64,000 nt of DNA, taken from Actinacidiphila epipremni (lineage in GTDB: Bacteria; Actinomycetota; Actinomycetes; Streptomycetales; Streptomycetaceae). Location: positions 1 through 64,000 of the forward strand of contig NZ_JAATEJ010000009.1 in the NCBI RefSeq assembly GCF_012034175.1, read 5' to 3'. The notes beneath the pieces are model-generated. The model was given only the letters and a program-made list of their open reading frames with translations, ran no database searches and had not been told where the DNA came from. Positions 29,371 to 37,415 of this stretch are shown here, piece after piece. The translations under genes and the position numbers were made by a program. Every line of letters begins with the position of its first letter. Within the stretch, counting starts at the first letter, position 1.

Positions 29371-30200
29371 GGCAGCTCGATGATTCCGTGTTCGCGCAGG
29401 TAGTCGAGTTGGGCCCGTACGGACAGCTCCGCGGCGGGCCACAGCGCCGGGTCGACGTCGGCGTAGACGTGTGCGACGACTTCGGACGGAGTACGCAGCC
29501 CCGTCTCGACGGCCGTCTCGACCTGGGCCAGGCGGTGGGCGCGGTGGGCGAGGTAGAACTCGACGGCGCCGCGCGCGTCGCCGAGCACCGGGCCGTGGCC
29601 CGGCAGGACGGTGTCGACCTCACCGGCGACGGTGAGGGCCTGGAGCCGGCGCAGCGAGTCCAGGTAGTCGCCGAGCCGCCCGTCGGGGTGGGCGACGACG
29701 GTGGTGCCGCGGCCCAGCACCGTGTCGCCGGTGAGCACGGCGGCGTCGGCGGGCAGCAGGAACGACAGCGAGTCGGCGGTGTGCCCCGGCGTCGCCACGA
29801 CCCGCAGCTCAAGCCCGCCGGCCGTCACGGTGTCGCCCTCCGCCAGCCCCTCCTCGCCGAGCCGCAGCGCCGGGTCCAGGGCGCGTACGCGGGTGCCGGT
29901 CAGCTCGGCGAAGCGGGCGGCGCCCTCGGCGTGGTCCGGGTGGCCGTGGGTGAGCAGGGTGAGCGCCACGCGCTTGCCGGCCTGCTCGGCGGCCCCGACG
30001 ACCGCGGCGAGGTGGGACTCGTCCAGCGGGCCCGGGTCGACGACGACGGCGAGGTCGGAGTCCGGCTCGGCGAGGAGCCAGGTGTTGGTGCCGTCCAGCG
30101 TCATCGGGGAGGGGTTGGGGGCCAGCACGCACAGCGCGCGGGGCGTCGCCCACCCGCCGACCGTCGCCCGCGGCGCGCCCGGCGCCGTCCCCGCGCTCAC
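29367..30200 (-). CDS. Metallo-beta-lactamase-fold hydrolase
   Basis: 277 residues with zinc motif LLTHGHPDH (His85, His87, Asp89, His90), VVATPGHTADSLSF (third His) and LTGDTVLGRG, ending VLPGHGPVLGD. The order and the AEGA tail resemble LACTB2-type nucleases or hydrolases. GTG 30200 shares bases with the Nudix stop, and the 3' end shares bases with the P450 start. Confidence 0.92.
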   Translation of the reverse strand: MSAGTAPGAPRATVGGWATPRALCVLAPNPSPMTLDGTNTWLLAEPDSDLAVVVDPGPLDESHLAAVVGAAEQAGKRVALTLLTHGHPDHAEGAARFAELTGTRVRALDPALRLGEEGLAEGDTVTAGGLELRVVATPGHTADSLSFLLPADAAVLTGDTVLGRGTTVVAHPDGRLGDYLDSLRRLQALTVAGEVDTVLPGHGPVLGDARGAVEFYLAHRAHRLAQVETAVETGLRTPSEVVAHVYADVDPALWPAAELSVRAQLDYLREHGIIELP

Positions 30201-31054
30201 CGGGCCTCACCGCCGGGCGCGGCGGTGCGCGTGAAGCTCCCGTGCCCGGGCCAGGTCAGCACGACCGAGCCGGCCTCGTCCAGGCGCGCGGTGGCCTGCA
30301 CCGGCGCGAGGTCGCGCCCGGCCGCGCCGGCCAGGGCCGCCTCGGCGCTGTCGTACGGGAGCAGGTCGCGCAGCATCGTGATCGTCGGCGGCAGCATCGA
30401 CAGCTCGCCGCTGTCGTGGCCGGCGACGGCTTGCGCGGCCGGCAGCCACACCGTGCGGTCCGCCTCGCCCGAGACGTCCCGGGTGAGCTGGCCGGCCGGG
30501 AGGGCGGCGAGGAAGAACCAGGTGTCGTAGCGGCGCTCCTCGAACTCCGGGGTGATCCAGCGGGCGCACGGCCGCAGCAGGTCGCTGCGCAGGGCCAGGC
30601 CGCGGCGGTCGAGGAAGTCGGCGAAGGCGAGCTCGTGGCCGACCAGGGCGGTGCGGTCGGCTTCCCAGCCCGGGCCGGTGGTGTCACGTACGAGGTCGGG
30701 GGCGTCCGCCGGGCCGGCCAGCAGGACGCCGGACTCCTCGAACGTCTCGCGCACCGCGGCGCATACGACCGCCTGAGCGGCGGCCGGCTCCAGGCCGAGC
30801 AGGGCGGCCCACTCCGCGAGCGGGGGTCCGGCCCAGCGGACCGGGCGCTCGTCGCGCGGGTCCACCCCGCCGCCGGGGAAGGCGTACATCCCGCCGGCGA
30901 AGGCCATCGACGTACGCCGCCGCAGCATATGCACGGCCGGGGCGCCGGCGGGCTCGTCCCTGAGCAGCAGCACGGTGGCCGCCCGCCGCGCCGCCACGAC
31001 CTCCAGCTCCCCCCGCTCCCACGCCCCCACCCGCTCCGCCCACGTCTTCCTCAT
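30197..31054 (-). CDS. Nudix hydrolase
   Basis: 285 residues. The Nudix box is split by an insertion: the GG motif (FAGGMYAFPGGGVDPRDE) is followed by about 30 residues and then AAVRETFEESGVLL, which holds the REuxEExGU core. This longer type resembles NUDT19/CoA-pyrophosphatase-like proteins, though no CoA motif is visible. First gene of the coupled Nudix-metallohydrolase-P450 operon. Confidence 0.9.
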   Translation of the reverse strand: MRKTWAERVGAWERGELEVVAARRAATVLLLRDEPAGAPAVHMLRRRTSMAFAGGMYAFPGGGVDPRDERPVRWAGPPLAEWAALLGLEPAAAQAVVCAAVRETFEESGVLLAGPADAPDLVRDTTGPGWEADRTALVGHELAFADFLDRRGLALRSDLLRPCARWITPEFEERRYDTWFFLAALPAGQLTRDVSGEADRTVWLPAAQAVAGHDSGELSMLPPTITMLRDLLPYDSAEAALAGAAGRDLAPVQATARLDEAGSVVLTWPGHGSFTRTAAPGGEAR

Positions 31055-31367
31055 CCCCGGAGCGTACGTCTCCCCCTCCCATCTTTCGAGGCCCCCCTCA
31101 CCCCACGGGGTGCCCCCCAGGGGCACGGGGCTGTGTTTGTTGTGCGGCTGCCGCCGCGTGGGCGCGACCGGCGGGGCTTGCGGCTGCGCCGCGGGCCGGC
31201 ACACCAGGGGCGCGGGGAACTGCGCGACCAGCCACATGCGGCCCGCACGTCGTCACCGACCCAAAGGGGCTGTTCGGTCCGATCCGGACCACCGGCCGGT
31301 GGCCGGCTGAGCGCGCAGTTCCCCGCGCCCCTGGGTGTCACCCCGCGGCGCAGCCGCAGTCGCGTCG
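31055..31367. other. Intergenic region of 313 bases
   Basis: No gene is supported. It holds two inverted copies of the dispersed repeat described at 17,449, and C-rich sequence near 31,100. Confidence 0.7.
31206..31333. repeat. Inverted pair of the GCGCAGTTCCCCGCGCCCCTG repeat
   Basis: AGGGGCGCGGGGAACTGCGCG near 31,206-31,228 and its complement, CGCGCAGTTCCCCGCGCCCCT, near 31,312-31,333. Facing copies could fold into a long stem around a loop of about 80 bases. Confidence 0.75.
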
Positions 31368-31832
31368 TCAGTCGGTGAGCTCGACCAGGAGCTCCAGCTC
31401 GACGGGCGCGTCGAGGGGCAGGACGGCGACGCCGACTGCGCTCCTGGCGTGGATACCCTTCTCGCCCAGCACCTCCCCAAGAAGCTCACTCGCTCCGTTG
31501 ACGACCGCGGGCTGGCCCGTGAAGGACGGGTCCGAGGCGACGTAACCCACGACCTTCACGACGCGGGCGATACGATCCAGGTCGCCGGCGACGGACTTGA
31601 CCGCGGCCAGGGCGTTGAGCGCGCACACCGCGGCAAGCTCCTTCGCCCGCTCCGGGGAGACCTCCGCGCCCACCTTGCCGGTCGCCGGCAGCTCGCCCTT
31701 GACCATGGGCAGCTGGCCGGACGTGTGGACGTACGACCCGGACCTCACCGCCGGCTGGTACGCGGCCAGCGGCGGCACGACCTCGGGCAGCGTCAGGCCC
31801 AGCTCCGCGAGCCGCGCGGCGACCGCGCTCAC
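31368..31832 (-). CDS. RidA-family imine/enamine deaminase
   Basis: 154 residues. RidA proteins hydrolyse reactive 2-aminoacrylate-type enamines released by PLP enzymes. Seen: YVHTSGQLPMVKGEL, an AVCALNALAAVKS segment, and the end HARSAVGVAVLPLDAPVE with the arginine of the family's active site. The GTG start overlaps the upstream DUF4177 stop (GTGA). Confidence 0.92.
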   Translation of the reverse strand: MSAVAARLAELGLTLPEVVPPLAAYQPAVRSGSYVHTSGQLPMVKGELPATGKVGAEVSPERAKELAAVCALNALAAVKSVAGDLDRIARVVKVVGYVASDPSFTGQPAVVNGASELLGEVLGEKGIHARSAVGVAVLPLDAPVELELLVELTD

Positions 31833-31993
31833 GCCTGCTTCTCCCGCTTGAGGTACGCCACCAGCTGCTCGGGGTTGTTGGGCCCGGGCACCACCTGGAC
31901 CAGCTCCCAGCCGTCCTCGCCCCACGTGTCGAGGATCTGCTTCGTCGCGTGCACGAGCAGCGGCACGGTCGCGTATTCCCACTTCTTCGCCAT
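31829..31993 (-). CDS. DUF4177 small protein
   Basis: 54 residues, starting MAKKWEYATVPLL and containing the family's GEDGWELVQVV turn. It ends four bases into the RidA start, so the two are co-translated. It is related in fold to the protein at 23-226 but shorter. Function unknown. Confidence 0.87.
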   Translation of the reverse strand: MAKKWEYATVPLLVHATKQILDTWGEDGWELVQVVPGPNNPEQLVAYLKREKQA

Positions 31994-32136
31994 GCCGCGA
32001 CTTTATCGCCTCGCCGGGACCCAGGGCGTGCCCCGCCCGCCAGTGGTTAGACACCTCACGTTGCTACGGCGTCAAGTCCTGGTCCGAAGGTCCGTGTAGC
32101 GTGACGTGTCCTATTCGAACGGGTAAGGATGGAGCT

Positions 32137-32367
32137 TTGGCCGACGTGGTGCGCGTGATGCAGGCGCTGGCCGAGCAGGGCGTCACGGTGCTGTTCAAGG
32201 CGGATGCGGAACGCATGCGTGACGGAGTCAGGCCGTGGACCTTCGTCGCGAGCGGTGCCCCGTTCCATGGGGACCTGCTCGTACGCACTGATGCGGCCTC
32301 GGTGGAAGCCTGCCTGGAGATTTGTCTGCCGCAGTTGCGTGACCATGGTCTCGTCCTCCCTGAGTGA
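32137..32367 (+). CDS. Small hypothetical protein
   Basis: 76 residues from a TTG start that follows AAGGATGGAG; a GTG 36 bases upstream is less well placed. The sequence (LADVVRVMQALAEQGVTVLF...) reads as a soluble alpha/beta protein with an LPQLRDHGL end. No family is recognised. It lies next to the decayed IS110 element and could be unrelated to it. Confidence 0.55.
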   Translation: MADVVRVMQALAEQGVTVLFKADAERMRDGVRPWTFVASGAPFHGDLLVRTDAASVEACLEICLPQLRDHGLVLPE

Positions 32368-32390
32368 GAAGAGCGGCTCGGTCGGTCGAT

Positions 32391-33538
32391 CTATGCGGCA
32401 GATGCTTCCGCGGCTTCTGGCGAGGTCGGGAAGGCCAGGCTCTCGTCGAAGGGCCGGCGGTGCTGGAGGCAGTAGTAGAGCTGACCGATCATGCGGTTGA
32501 AGATCCGTGTTCGCGTCGTCGGCGGTAGTGGGCGTTGGCCCCGGCGGAGGCCCTCAGCGAAGCGAAGGCCCAGAGGTAGCCGGCGTGGTTGAGCCGGTCG
32601 TTCTTCACCCACCGTCTGGTGATGGACGACTTCTTGCCGGAGGCGCGGGTGATGGGTGAGGAGCCGGCGTATGCCTTCTGGCCGCGGGCGTCGGCGAAGC
32701 GGGTGTGGTCGTCCCCGATCTCAGCGAGAATCCGGGCGGCGAGCTGGATGCCGAGCCCGGGGAAGCTCAGCAGGATCTCGGCGTCCGGGTGCTGAGGGAA
32801 CGCCTCTCCCACCGCCTCTGCGAGCTGGTCCGCGGCGGTGCAGGCGGCTTCCATCTGGGCGAGGAGGGCGAGCATCTGCTTGCCGAGAGCGTCTTCGACC
32901 AGCTGGGGCTGGTGGGCGATTCGGCGCGGAAGACCTCGCGGAGCCGTTCAGCCTCGGCCTCGATGCCGCGCTGGCGGCCGGCGCGTTTGAGAGCGGCCTG
33001 GAGCTGGGTGCGGGTCAGCCGCGCGGCACGGGTGGGTGTTGGTGCGACCTTGAGGAGTTCTCGGGCCTCTGGGCGGCACAGGCCGTTGGTCCAAGTGGCG
33101 AAGGCGTCCAGCGCAGCCGGGTAGTACTCGCGCAGCAGGGATCGGAGCTGGTTGGCGAGCTGCTGCCGGTTCCACAGGGAGTCCTGCTGTGCCCTGGCGA
33201 GGACGGCGACCGCGCGGCCGAGGTCGCTGTCCTCAGGCAGTGGCCGGTGGGCGTGCATGTCGGTGCGGAGGATGTTCGCGAGTACCAGGGCGTCGCCGGG
33301 ATCGGACTTTTTGCGTGAGACGGAGTGCCGGTCGCGGTACCAGCAGGCCGCGGGAGGTCTCGATCGCCACCGGGATCGGGTCCTGCTCGGTGTCGCCGTG
33401 CTCGGCGAGCAGGTCTAACAGGATCGTGTAGCCGGCTGCGTCGTCGGTGATGGGGCGCTTGGCCAGCAGCTGGCCGGAGTCGTCGACCAGGGCTACGTCG
33501 TGCGTCCGTTCGGCCCAGTCGATTCCGCAGTAGATCAA
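32391..33538 (-). pseudogene. IS110-family transposase, decayed
   Basis: An IS110 transposase can be assembled from several frames. The N-terminal DEDD part (LIYCGIDWAERTHDVALVD, TTG start 33538 with GGGAGG) stops matching after ETSRGLLV; a short deletion of the usual 'AALRA...' region then joins RDRHSVSRKKSDPGDALVL. A second frame change follows the LREVF region, and a third near 32,600 brings in the C-terminal Ser transposase_20 part with LLSFPGLG and GSSPITRASGKKS. Three frame changes make it inactive. No terminal repeats were found, as is usual for IS110. Confidence 0.85.
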
Positions 33539-34127
33539 GTTGTTCCTCCCTTGCCGTGAGTGTTTGCGCTGGTCACGAGCGCATGCGGGCCACGCAGCGA
33601 CCTGATTCCAGGACTCGGCCCAGGGCCGGTCCGCCACCTCACTAGCCGTTCGCGGCACCAGCGCGCCCCACGGGTCTCGGTCTCAGCAGGAGCTCAAGCA
33701 GCTCTGGCGTAGCAAGAGGTCACCGTGCAGCGGGCTCGCACCACCGACTTCAACGAGCGAATCGCCGGCTGGCAGCGGTGGCCGGGCAGGTGCTGAAGGA
33801 CGCCGCTCTTGGTCGAGGCCTCAAAGGCCCGGTCTTTCGGAGACGTTCCCTTCAGCACCCACAGAGCCACCGCTGCTCTGTAGTGGCGACCACGGAGGCG
33901 CCGCACGCCGCCGCCCTGTACGGAGGCGTTCACGCCCGGTTGGACAAAGGCATCCGTTCGGCACCCACGTGATTGCCACCACCCCGAGTGGGAGGACCGC
34001 CCGCACGCTCTAACCAGAGGCTTCTGAGCCCAGCTCGCAACAGACGTGACGGCCCTCACCACTCGAACACCACGCTGACCTCGCCCCAGCGCCACCGTGG
34101 CCGTTAACAAGGAATTAGGCTCGCAAG
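33539..34127. other. Intergenic region after the IS110 remnant
   Basis: 589 bases without a supported gene. A minus-strand open frame at 33,694-34,146 has no recognisable features. The region may be insertion debris or the displaced promoter zone of the ArsA pair. Confidence 0.6.
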
Positions 34128-35348
34128 GTGAGCGCTCAACAGTCATCAGCCGTCAGGCTCCACATCGTGACGGGCAAGGGCGGCACGGGAAAGACCACGG
34201 TCGCCGCCTCCCTCGCGCTCGCCCTCGCCGCGGAGGGCCGGCGCGTGCTGCTGGTCGAGGTCGAGGAGCGGCAGGGCATCGCCCAGCTCTTCGAGACCGA
34301 GGCGCTGCCGTACGAGGAGCGCAGGATCGCCTCGGCGTCCGGTGGCGGCGAGGTCAACGCGCTGGCCATCGACGCCGAGCTCGCGATGCTGGACTACCTG
34401 GAGATGTTCTACAAGCTCGGCCGCGCCGGCCGCGCCCTGCGCAAGCTCGGCGCGATCGACTTCGCCACGACGGTCGCCCCCGGCATCCGGGACGTCCTGC
34501 TGACCGGCAAGGTGTGCGAGGCGGTGCGCCGCAAGGACAAGGCCGGCTGGCCCGTCTACGACGCCGTGGTGCTGGACGCCCCGCCCACCGGCCGTATCAC
34601 CCGCTTCCTCAACGTCAACGACGAGGTCGCGGGCCTGGCCAGGATGGGCCCGATACACAACCAGGCGCAGGCGGTGATGCGGGTGCTGAAGTCCCCGCAG
34701 ACCGCGATCCACCTGGTGACGCTGCTGGAGGAGATGCCGGTCCAGGAGACGATGGACGGCGTCGCGGAGCTGCGCGCGGCCGGACTGCCGGTCGGCGCGG
34801 TGATCGTCAACATGGTGCGGCCCGTGCTGCTGGGCGACGCCGACCTCGCCCGGGCGGCCGAGGACAGCGGCGCGGTCGCGGCCGGCAAGCGGCGTACCGC
34901 GGTGGCCAAGGCGCTGTCGCAGGCGGGCCTGGGCGGCGCGCGGCGCGGCGGGGTCGCCGAGCGGCTGGTGGACCCGCTGCTGGCGCAGGCCCACGAGCAC
35001 GCCCAGCGGGTGGTGCTGGAGCGCGAGCAGCGCGCCGCGATCGCCGGCCTCGGGCTCCCGGTGCGCGAGCTGGAGCTGCTGGGCGACGGCGTGGACCTCG
35101 GCGGGCTCTACCGGCTCGCGGACTCCCTGCGCAAGCAGGCCGTGCCGGGCGGGACGCAGGCGGCGGGCGGGGACGCGGCGCAGGGCCCGTACGACGGCGA
35201 GGACCTGTACGAGGCGGCCTACCCGGACGGCGCCGGCCCCGACACCGCCGACGAAGCCGCCGAGGCCCCGGAAGCCCCGGAAGCCCCGGAAGCCCCGGAA
35301 GCCGCCCAGGAAGGCGCCGCCGGCCCCGCCGCCGACGGCGACCTGTGA
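34128..35348 (+). CDS. ArsA-family ATPase, first of a pair
   Basis: 406 residues with a P-loop of the deviant Walker type, TGKGGTGKTT (residues 15-24), switch I-like EVEERQGI, and VVLDAPPTGRIT. It ends in an Ala/Pro/Glu-rich tail with five EAP repeats. ArsA/Get3-like ATPases form dimers; in Streptomyces this pair stands upstream of wblA and has no arsB or arsenite motif, so an arsenical pump role is not supported. GTG start. Confidence 0.9.
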   Translation: MSAQQSSAVRLHIVTGKGGTGKTTVAASLALALAAEGRRVLLVEVEERQGIAQLFETEALPYEERRIASASGGGEVNALAIDAELAMLDYLEMFYKLGRAGRALRKLGAIDFATTVAPGIRDVLLTGKVCEAVRRKDKAGWPVYDAVVLDAPPTGRITRFLNVNDEVAGLARMGPIHNQAQAVMRVLKSPQTAIHLVTLLEEMPVQETMDGVAELRAAGLPVGAVIVNMVRPVLLGDADLARAAEDSGAVAAGKRRTAVAKALSQAGLGGARRGGVAERLVDPLLAQAHEHAQRVVLEREQRAAIAGLGLPVRELELLGDGVDLGGLYRLADSLRKQAVPGGTQAAGGDAAQGPYDGEDLYEAAYPDGAGPDTADEAAEAPEAPEAPEAPEAAQEGAAGPAADGDL

Positions 35349-35366
35349 CGTGAAGCGAGTGGTGAC

Positions 35367-36704
35367 ATGAGCCTGGAGAGCCCCGTGCTGGAGATCGACC
35401 CGCTGCTCGACGACCGCAAGAACCGGATCATCGTCTGCTGCGGCTCCGGCGGCGTCGGCAAGACCACGACCGCCGCGGCCCTCGGCGTGCGCGCCGCCGA
35501 ACGCGGCCGTACCGCGGTCGTACTGACGATCGACCCGGCGCGCCGGCTCGCGCAGTCGATGGGCCTGACCGAGCTGGACAACACCCCGCGCGAGGTGGCC
35601 GGAATCGATCGGTCGGCCGGCGGCTCGCTGCACGCGATGATGCTGGACATGAAACGGACGTTCGACGAGGTCGTGGTCCAGCACTCCGATCCGGAGCGGG
35701 CCCGGGCGATCCTGGAGAACCCGTTCTACCAGTCGCTGTCGGCCGGTTTCGCCGGTACGCAGGAGTACATGGCGATGGAGAAGCTGGGCCAGCTGCGCGC
35801 GCAGGACGCATGGGACCTGATCATCGTCGACACCCCGCCGAGCCGCAGCGCGCTGGACTTCCTGGACGCCCCCAAGCGCCTGGGCTCCTTCCTGGACGGC
35901 CGGTTCATCAAGCTGCTGATGGCGCCGGCGAAGGTCGGCGGCCGGGCCGGCGTGAAGTTCCTGAACATCGGGATGTCGATGATGACCGGCACCCTCAACA
36001 AGGTCATGGGCGCGAGCCTGCTGCGTGACATCCAGACCTTCGTGGCGGCCATGGACACGATGTTCGGCGGCTTCCGCACCCGCGCCGACGCCACGTACCG
36101 GCTGCTCCAGGCGCCGGGGACGGCCTTCCTGGTGGTCGCGGCCCCGGAGCGGGACGCGCTGCGCGAGGCGGCGTATTTCGTGGAGCGGCTGGCCGACGAG
36201 GACATGCCGCTGGCCGGCCTGGTGCTGAACCGGGTGCACGGCAGCGGGGCGGCGCAGCTGACGGCGGAGCGGGCGCTGGCCGCGGCGGAGGAGCTGGAGG
36301 ACTGGGCGGCGGACGAGGCCGAGGGGTCCGGGGAGTCGGCGGAGTCCGCGGGGCCCGGGGAGTCCGGGGGGTCCGCGGGGGGCGGTCCTGGCGGGAGTGA
36401 CGTGGCTCTCACCGGAAAAAACGATGACCGCCGCATTGTGGATCACGGGGCCGGGCATGCTGACTCCCGGCAGGACCGACCGGACGACGCCGGTACGGAA
36501 CGGCTCGCGGCCGGCCTGCTGCGCCTCCATGCCGAACGCATGCAGGTGGTCGCGCGTGAACGACGCACCCGCGACCGCTTCGTGTCGGTGCACCCGGAGG
36601 TGCCGATGATCGAGGTCACCGCCCTGCCGGGCGACGTCCACGACTTGGAGGGCCTGCGCGCGATCGGCGAGGAGCTCGCGGAGGGTCAGCCCGCCGCGGC
36701 GTAG
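35367..36704 (+). CDS. ArsA-family ATPase, second of a pair
   Basis: 445 residues, starting 18 bases after the first ArsA-like gene. The P-loop reads CGSGGVGKTTT (about 25-35), where the signature lysine of the deviant Walker motif is replaced by serine, while the second lysine is kept. IIVDTPPSRSALDFLDAP and MLDMKRTFDEVV are clear. A Gly/Ser-rich linker (about 320-345) precedes the C-terminal helix. The stop lies 19 bases inside the convergent wblA gene. The pair probably forms a heterodimer. Confidence 0.9.
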   Translation: MSLESPVLEIDPLLDDRKNRIIVCCGSGGVGKTTTAAALGVRAAERGRTAVVLTIDPARRLAQSMGLTELDNTPREVAGIDRSAGGSLHAMMLDMKRTFDEVVVQHSDPERARAILENPFYQSLSAGFAGTQEYMAMEKLGQLRAQDAWDLIIVDTPPSRSALDFLDAPKRLGSFLDGRFIKLLMAPAKVGGRAGVKFLNIGMSMMTGTLNKVMGASLLRDIQTFVAAMDTMFGGFRTRADATYRLLQAPGTAFLVVAAPERDALREAAYFVERLADEDMPLAGLVLNRVHGSGAAQLTAERALAAAEELEDWAADEAEGSGESAESAGPGESGGSAGGGPGGSDVALTGKNDDRRIVDHGAGHADSRQDRPDDAGTERLAAGLLRLHAERMQVVARERRTRDRFVSVHPEVPMIEVTALPGDVHDLEGLRAIGEELAEGQPAAA

Positions 36705-37018
36705 TCCTCCTCGTCACCGAGCGGCAGCAGCCCGGTGCTGCGCTCGTACTCGGTGCGGGCGGTCTCCAGCAGGCGCCGCCAGGACGTGACCGTCGGACGG
36801 CGGCGCAGCAGTGCGCGGCGCTCCCGCTCGGTCATGCCCCCCCACACCCCGAACTCCACCCGGTTGTCCAGCGCGTCGGCCAGGCACTCGGTGCGTACCG
36901 GGCATCCGGTGCACACCGCCTTCGCCCGGTTCTGCGCGGCACCCTGGACGAAGAGCTCGTCCGGATCCGTCGTCCTGCAAGCGGCCTGCGTGCTCCAGTC
37001 GGTTACCCAGCTGCTCAT
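36686..37018 (-). CDS. wblA: WhiB-family iron-sulfur regulator WblA
   Basis: 110 residues with the four cluster cysteines Cys14, Cys36, Cys39 and Cys45 and the GVWGGMTERERRALLRRR motif (57-74). WblA is a global developmental and antibiotic-downregulating protein with a [4Fe-4S] cluster. Position between the ArsA pair and a class A PBP is the conserved wblA place (SCO3579 in S. coelicolor). Start at ATG 37018, GGACGG site. Confidence 0.95.
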   Translation of the reverse strand: MSSWVTDWSTQAACRTTDPDELFVQGAAQNRAKAVCTGCPVRTECLADALDNRVEFGVWGGMTERERRALLRRRPTVTSWRRLLETARTEYERSTGLLPLGDEEDYAAAG

Positions 37019-37415
37019 GCTGGCGCCGTCCTCTCCCGAAATCGAGGCTCCCCCACGGCGGCAACCGGCATATTCACCGTTGCCAGTTGAGGACGTTACG
37101 GAAGGTAGGCGCGGCGCAACAGCCCTTTCAGGCCCAATCTTGCATGGCCCGAATGGACTATGCGTGCGCAGCACATCACCCAACGGAGTGACCGCTGGTC
37201 ATACCGGACCTCTCGGCACATACGGCGGACAACCGGGACGGCAGCATGTGCCGTACGTACCGGGTCCTCCGGCATATACCGAAATCCGGGCACCTCTCAT
37301 CACTCACAAGAGTGAGGACGGGAGACAGCGGCGCGCCGACGTTCGCACCCTGTCTGTTACAGACTAGGCGAACACCTGGGCGTACGTCCGGGGATTCGCC
37401 ACGTAGGCTGCCTCC
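37019..37415. other. wblA-PBP divergent intergenic region
   Basis: 397 bases with no gene. It should hold the promoters of wblA and the PBP gene; two small palindromes are annotated separately. No -10/-35 pair is assigned with confidence. Confidence 0.6.
37303..37364. promoter_or_regulatory. Two palindromes upstream of the PBP gene
   Basis: CTCAC-AAGA-GTGAG (37,303-37,316) and GTCTG-TTA-CAGAC (37,352-37,364). The second is 52 bases before the PBP start, a plausible operator position. Confidence 0.4.

Noticed and set aside
28060..31054. Secondary-metabolite cluster around the P450
   Set aside because: Only a Nudix, a metallohydrolase and a P450 are coupled; no synthase, ligase, ferredoxin or resistance gene is nearby.
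33694..34146. Minus-strand open frame upstream of the ArsA genes
   Set aside because: No recognisable features or ribosome site; overlaps the start of the first ArsA gene.
34146..36641. Minus-strand open frame opposite the ArsA pair
   Set aside because: Antisense shadow of two clear ATPase genes; composition is that of a third-codon-position shadow.
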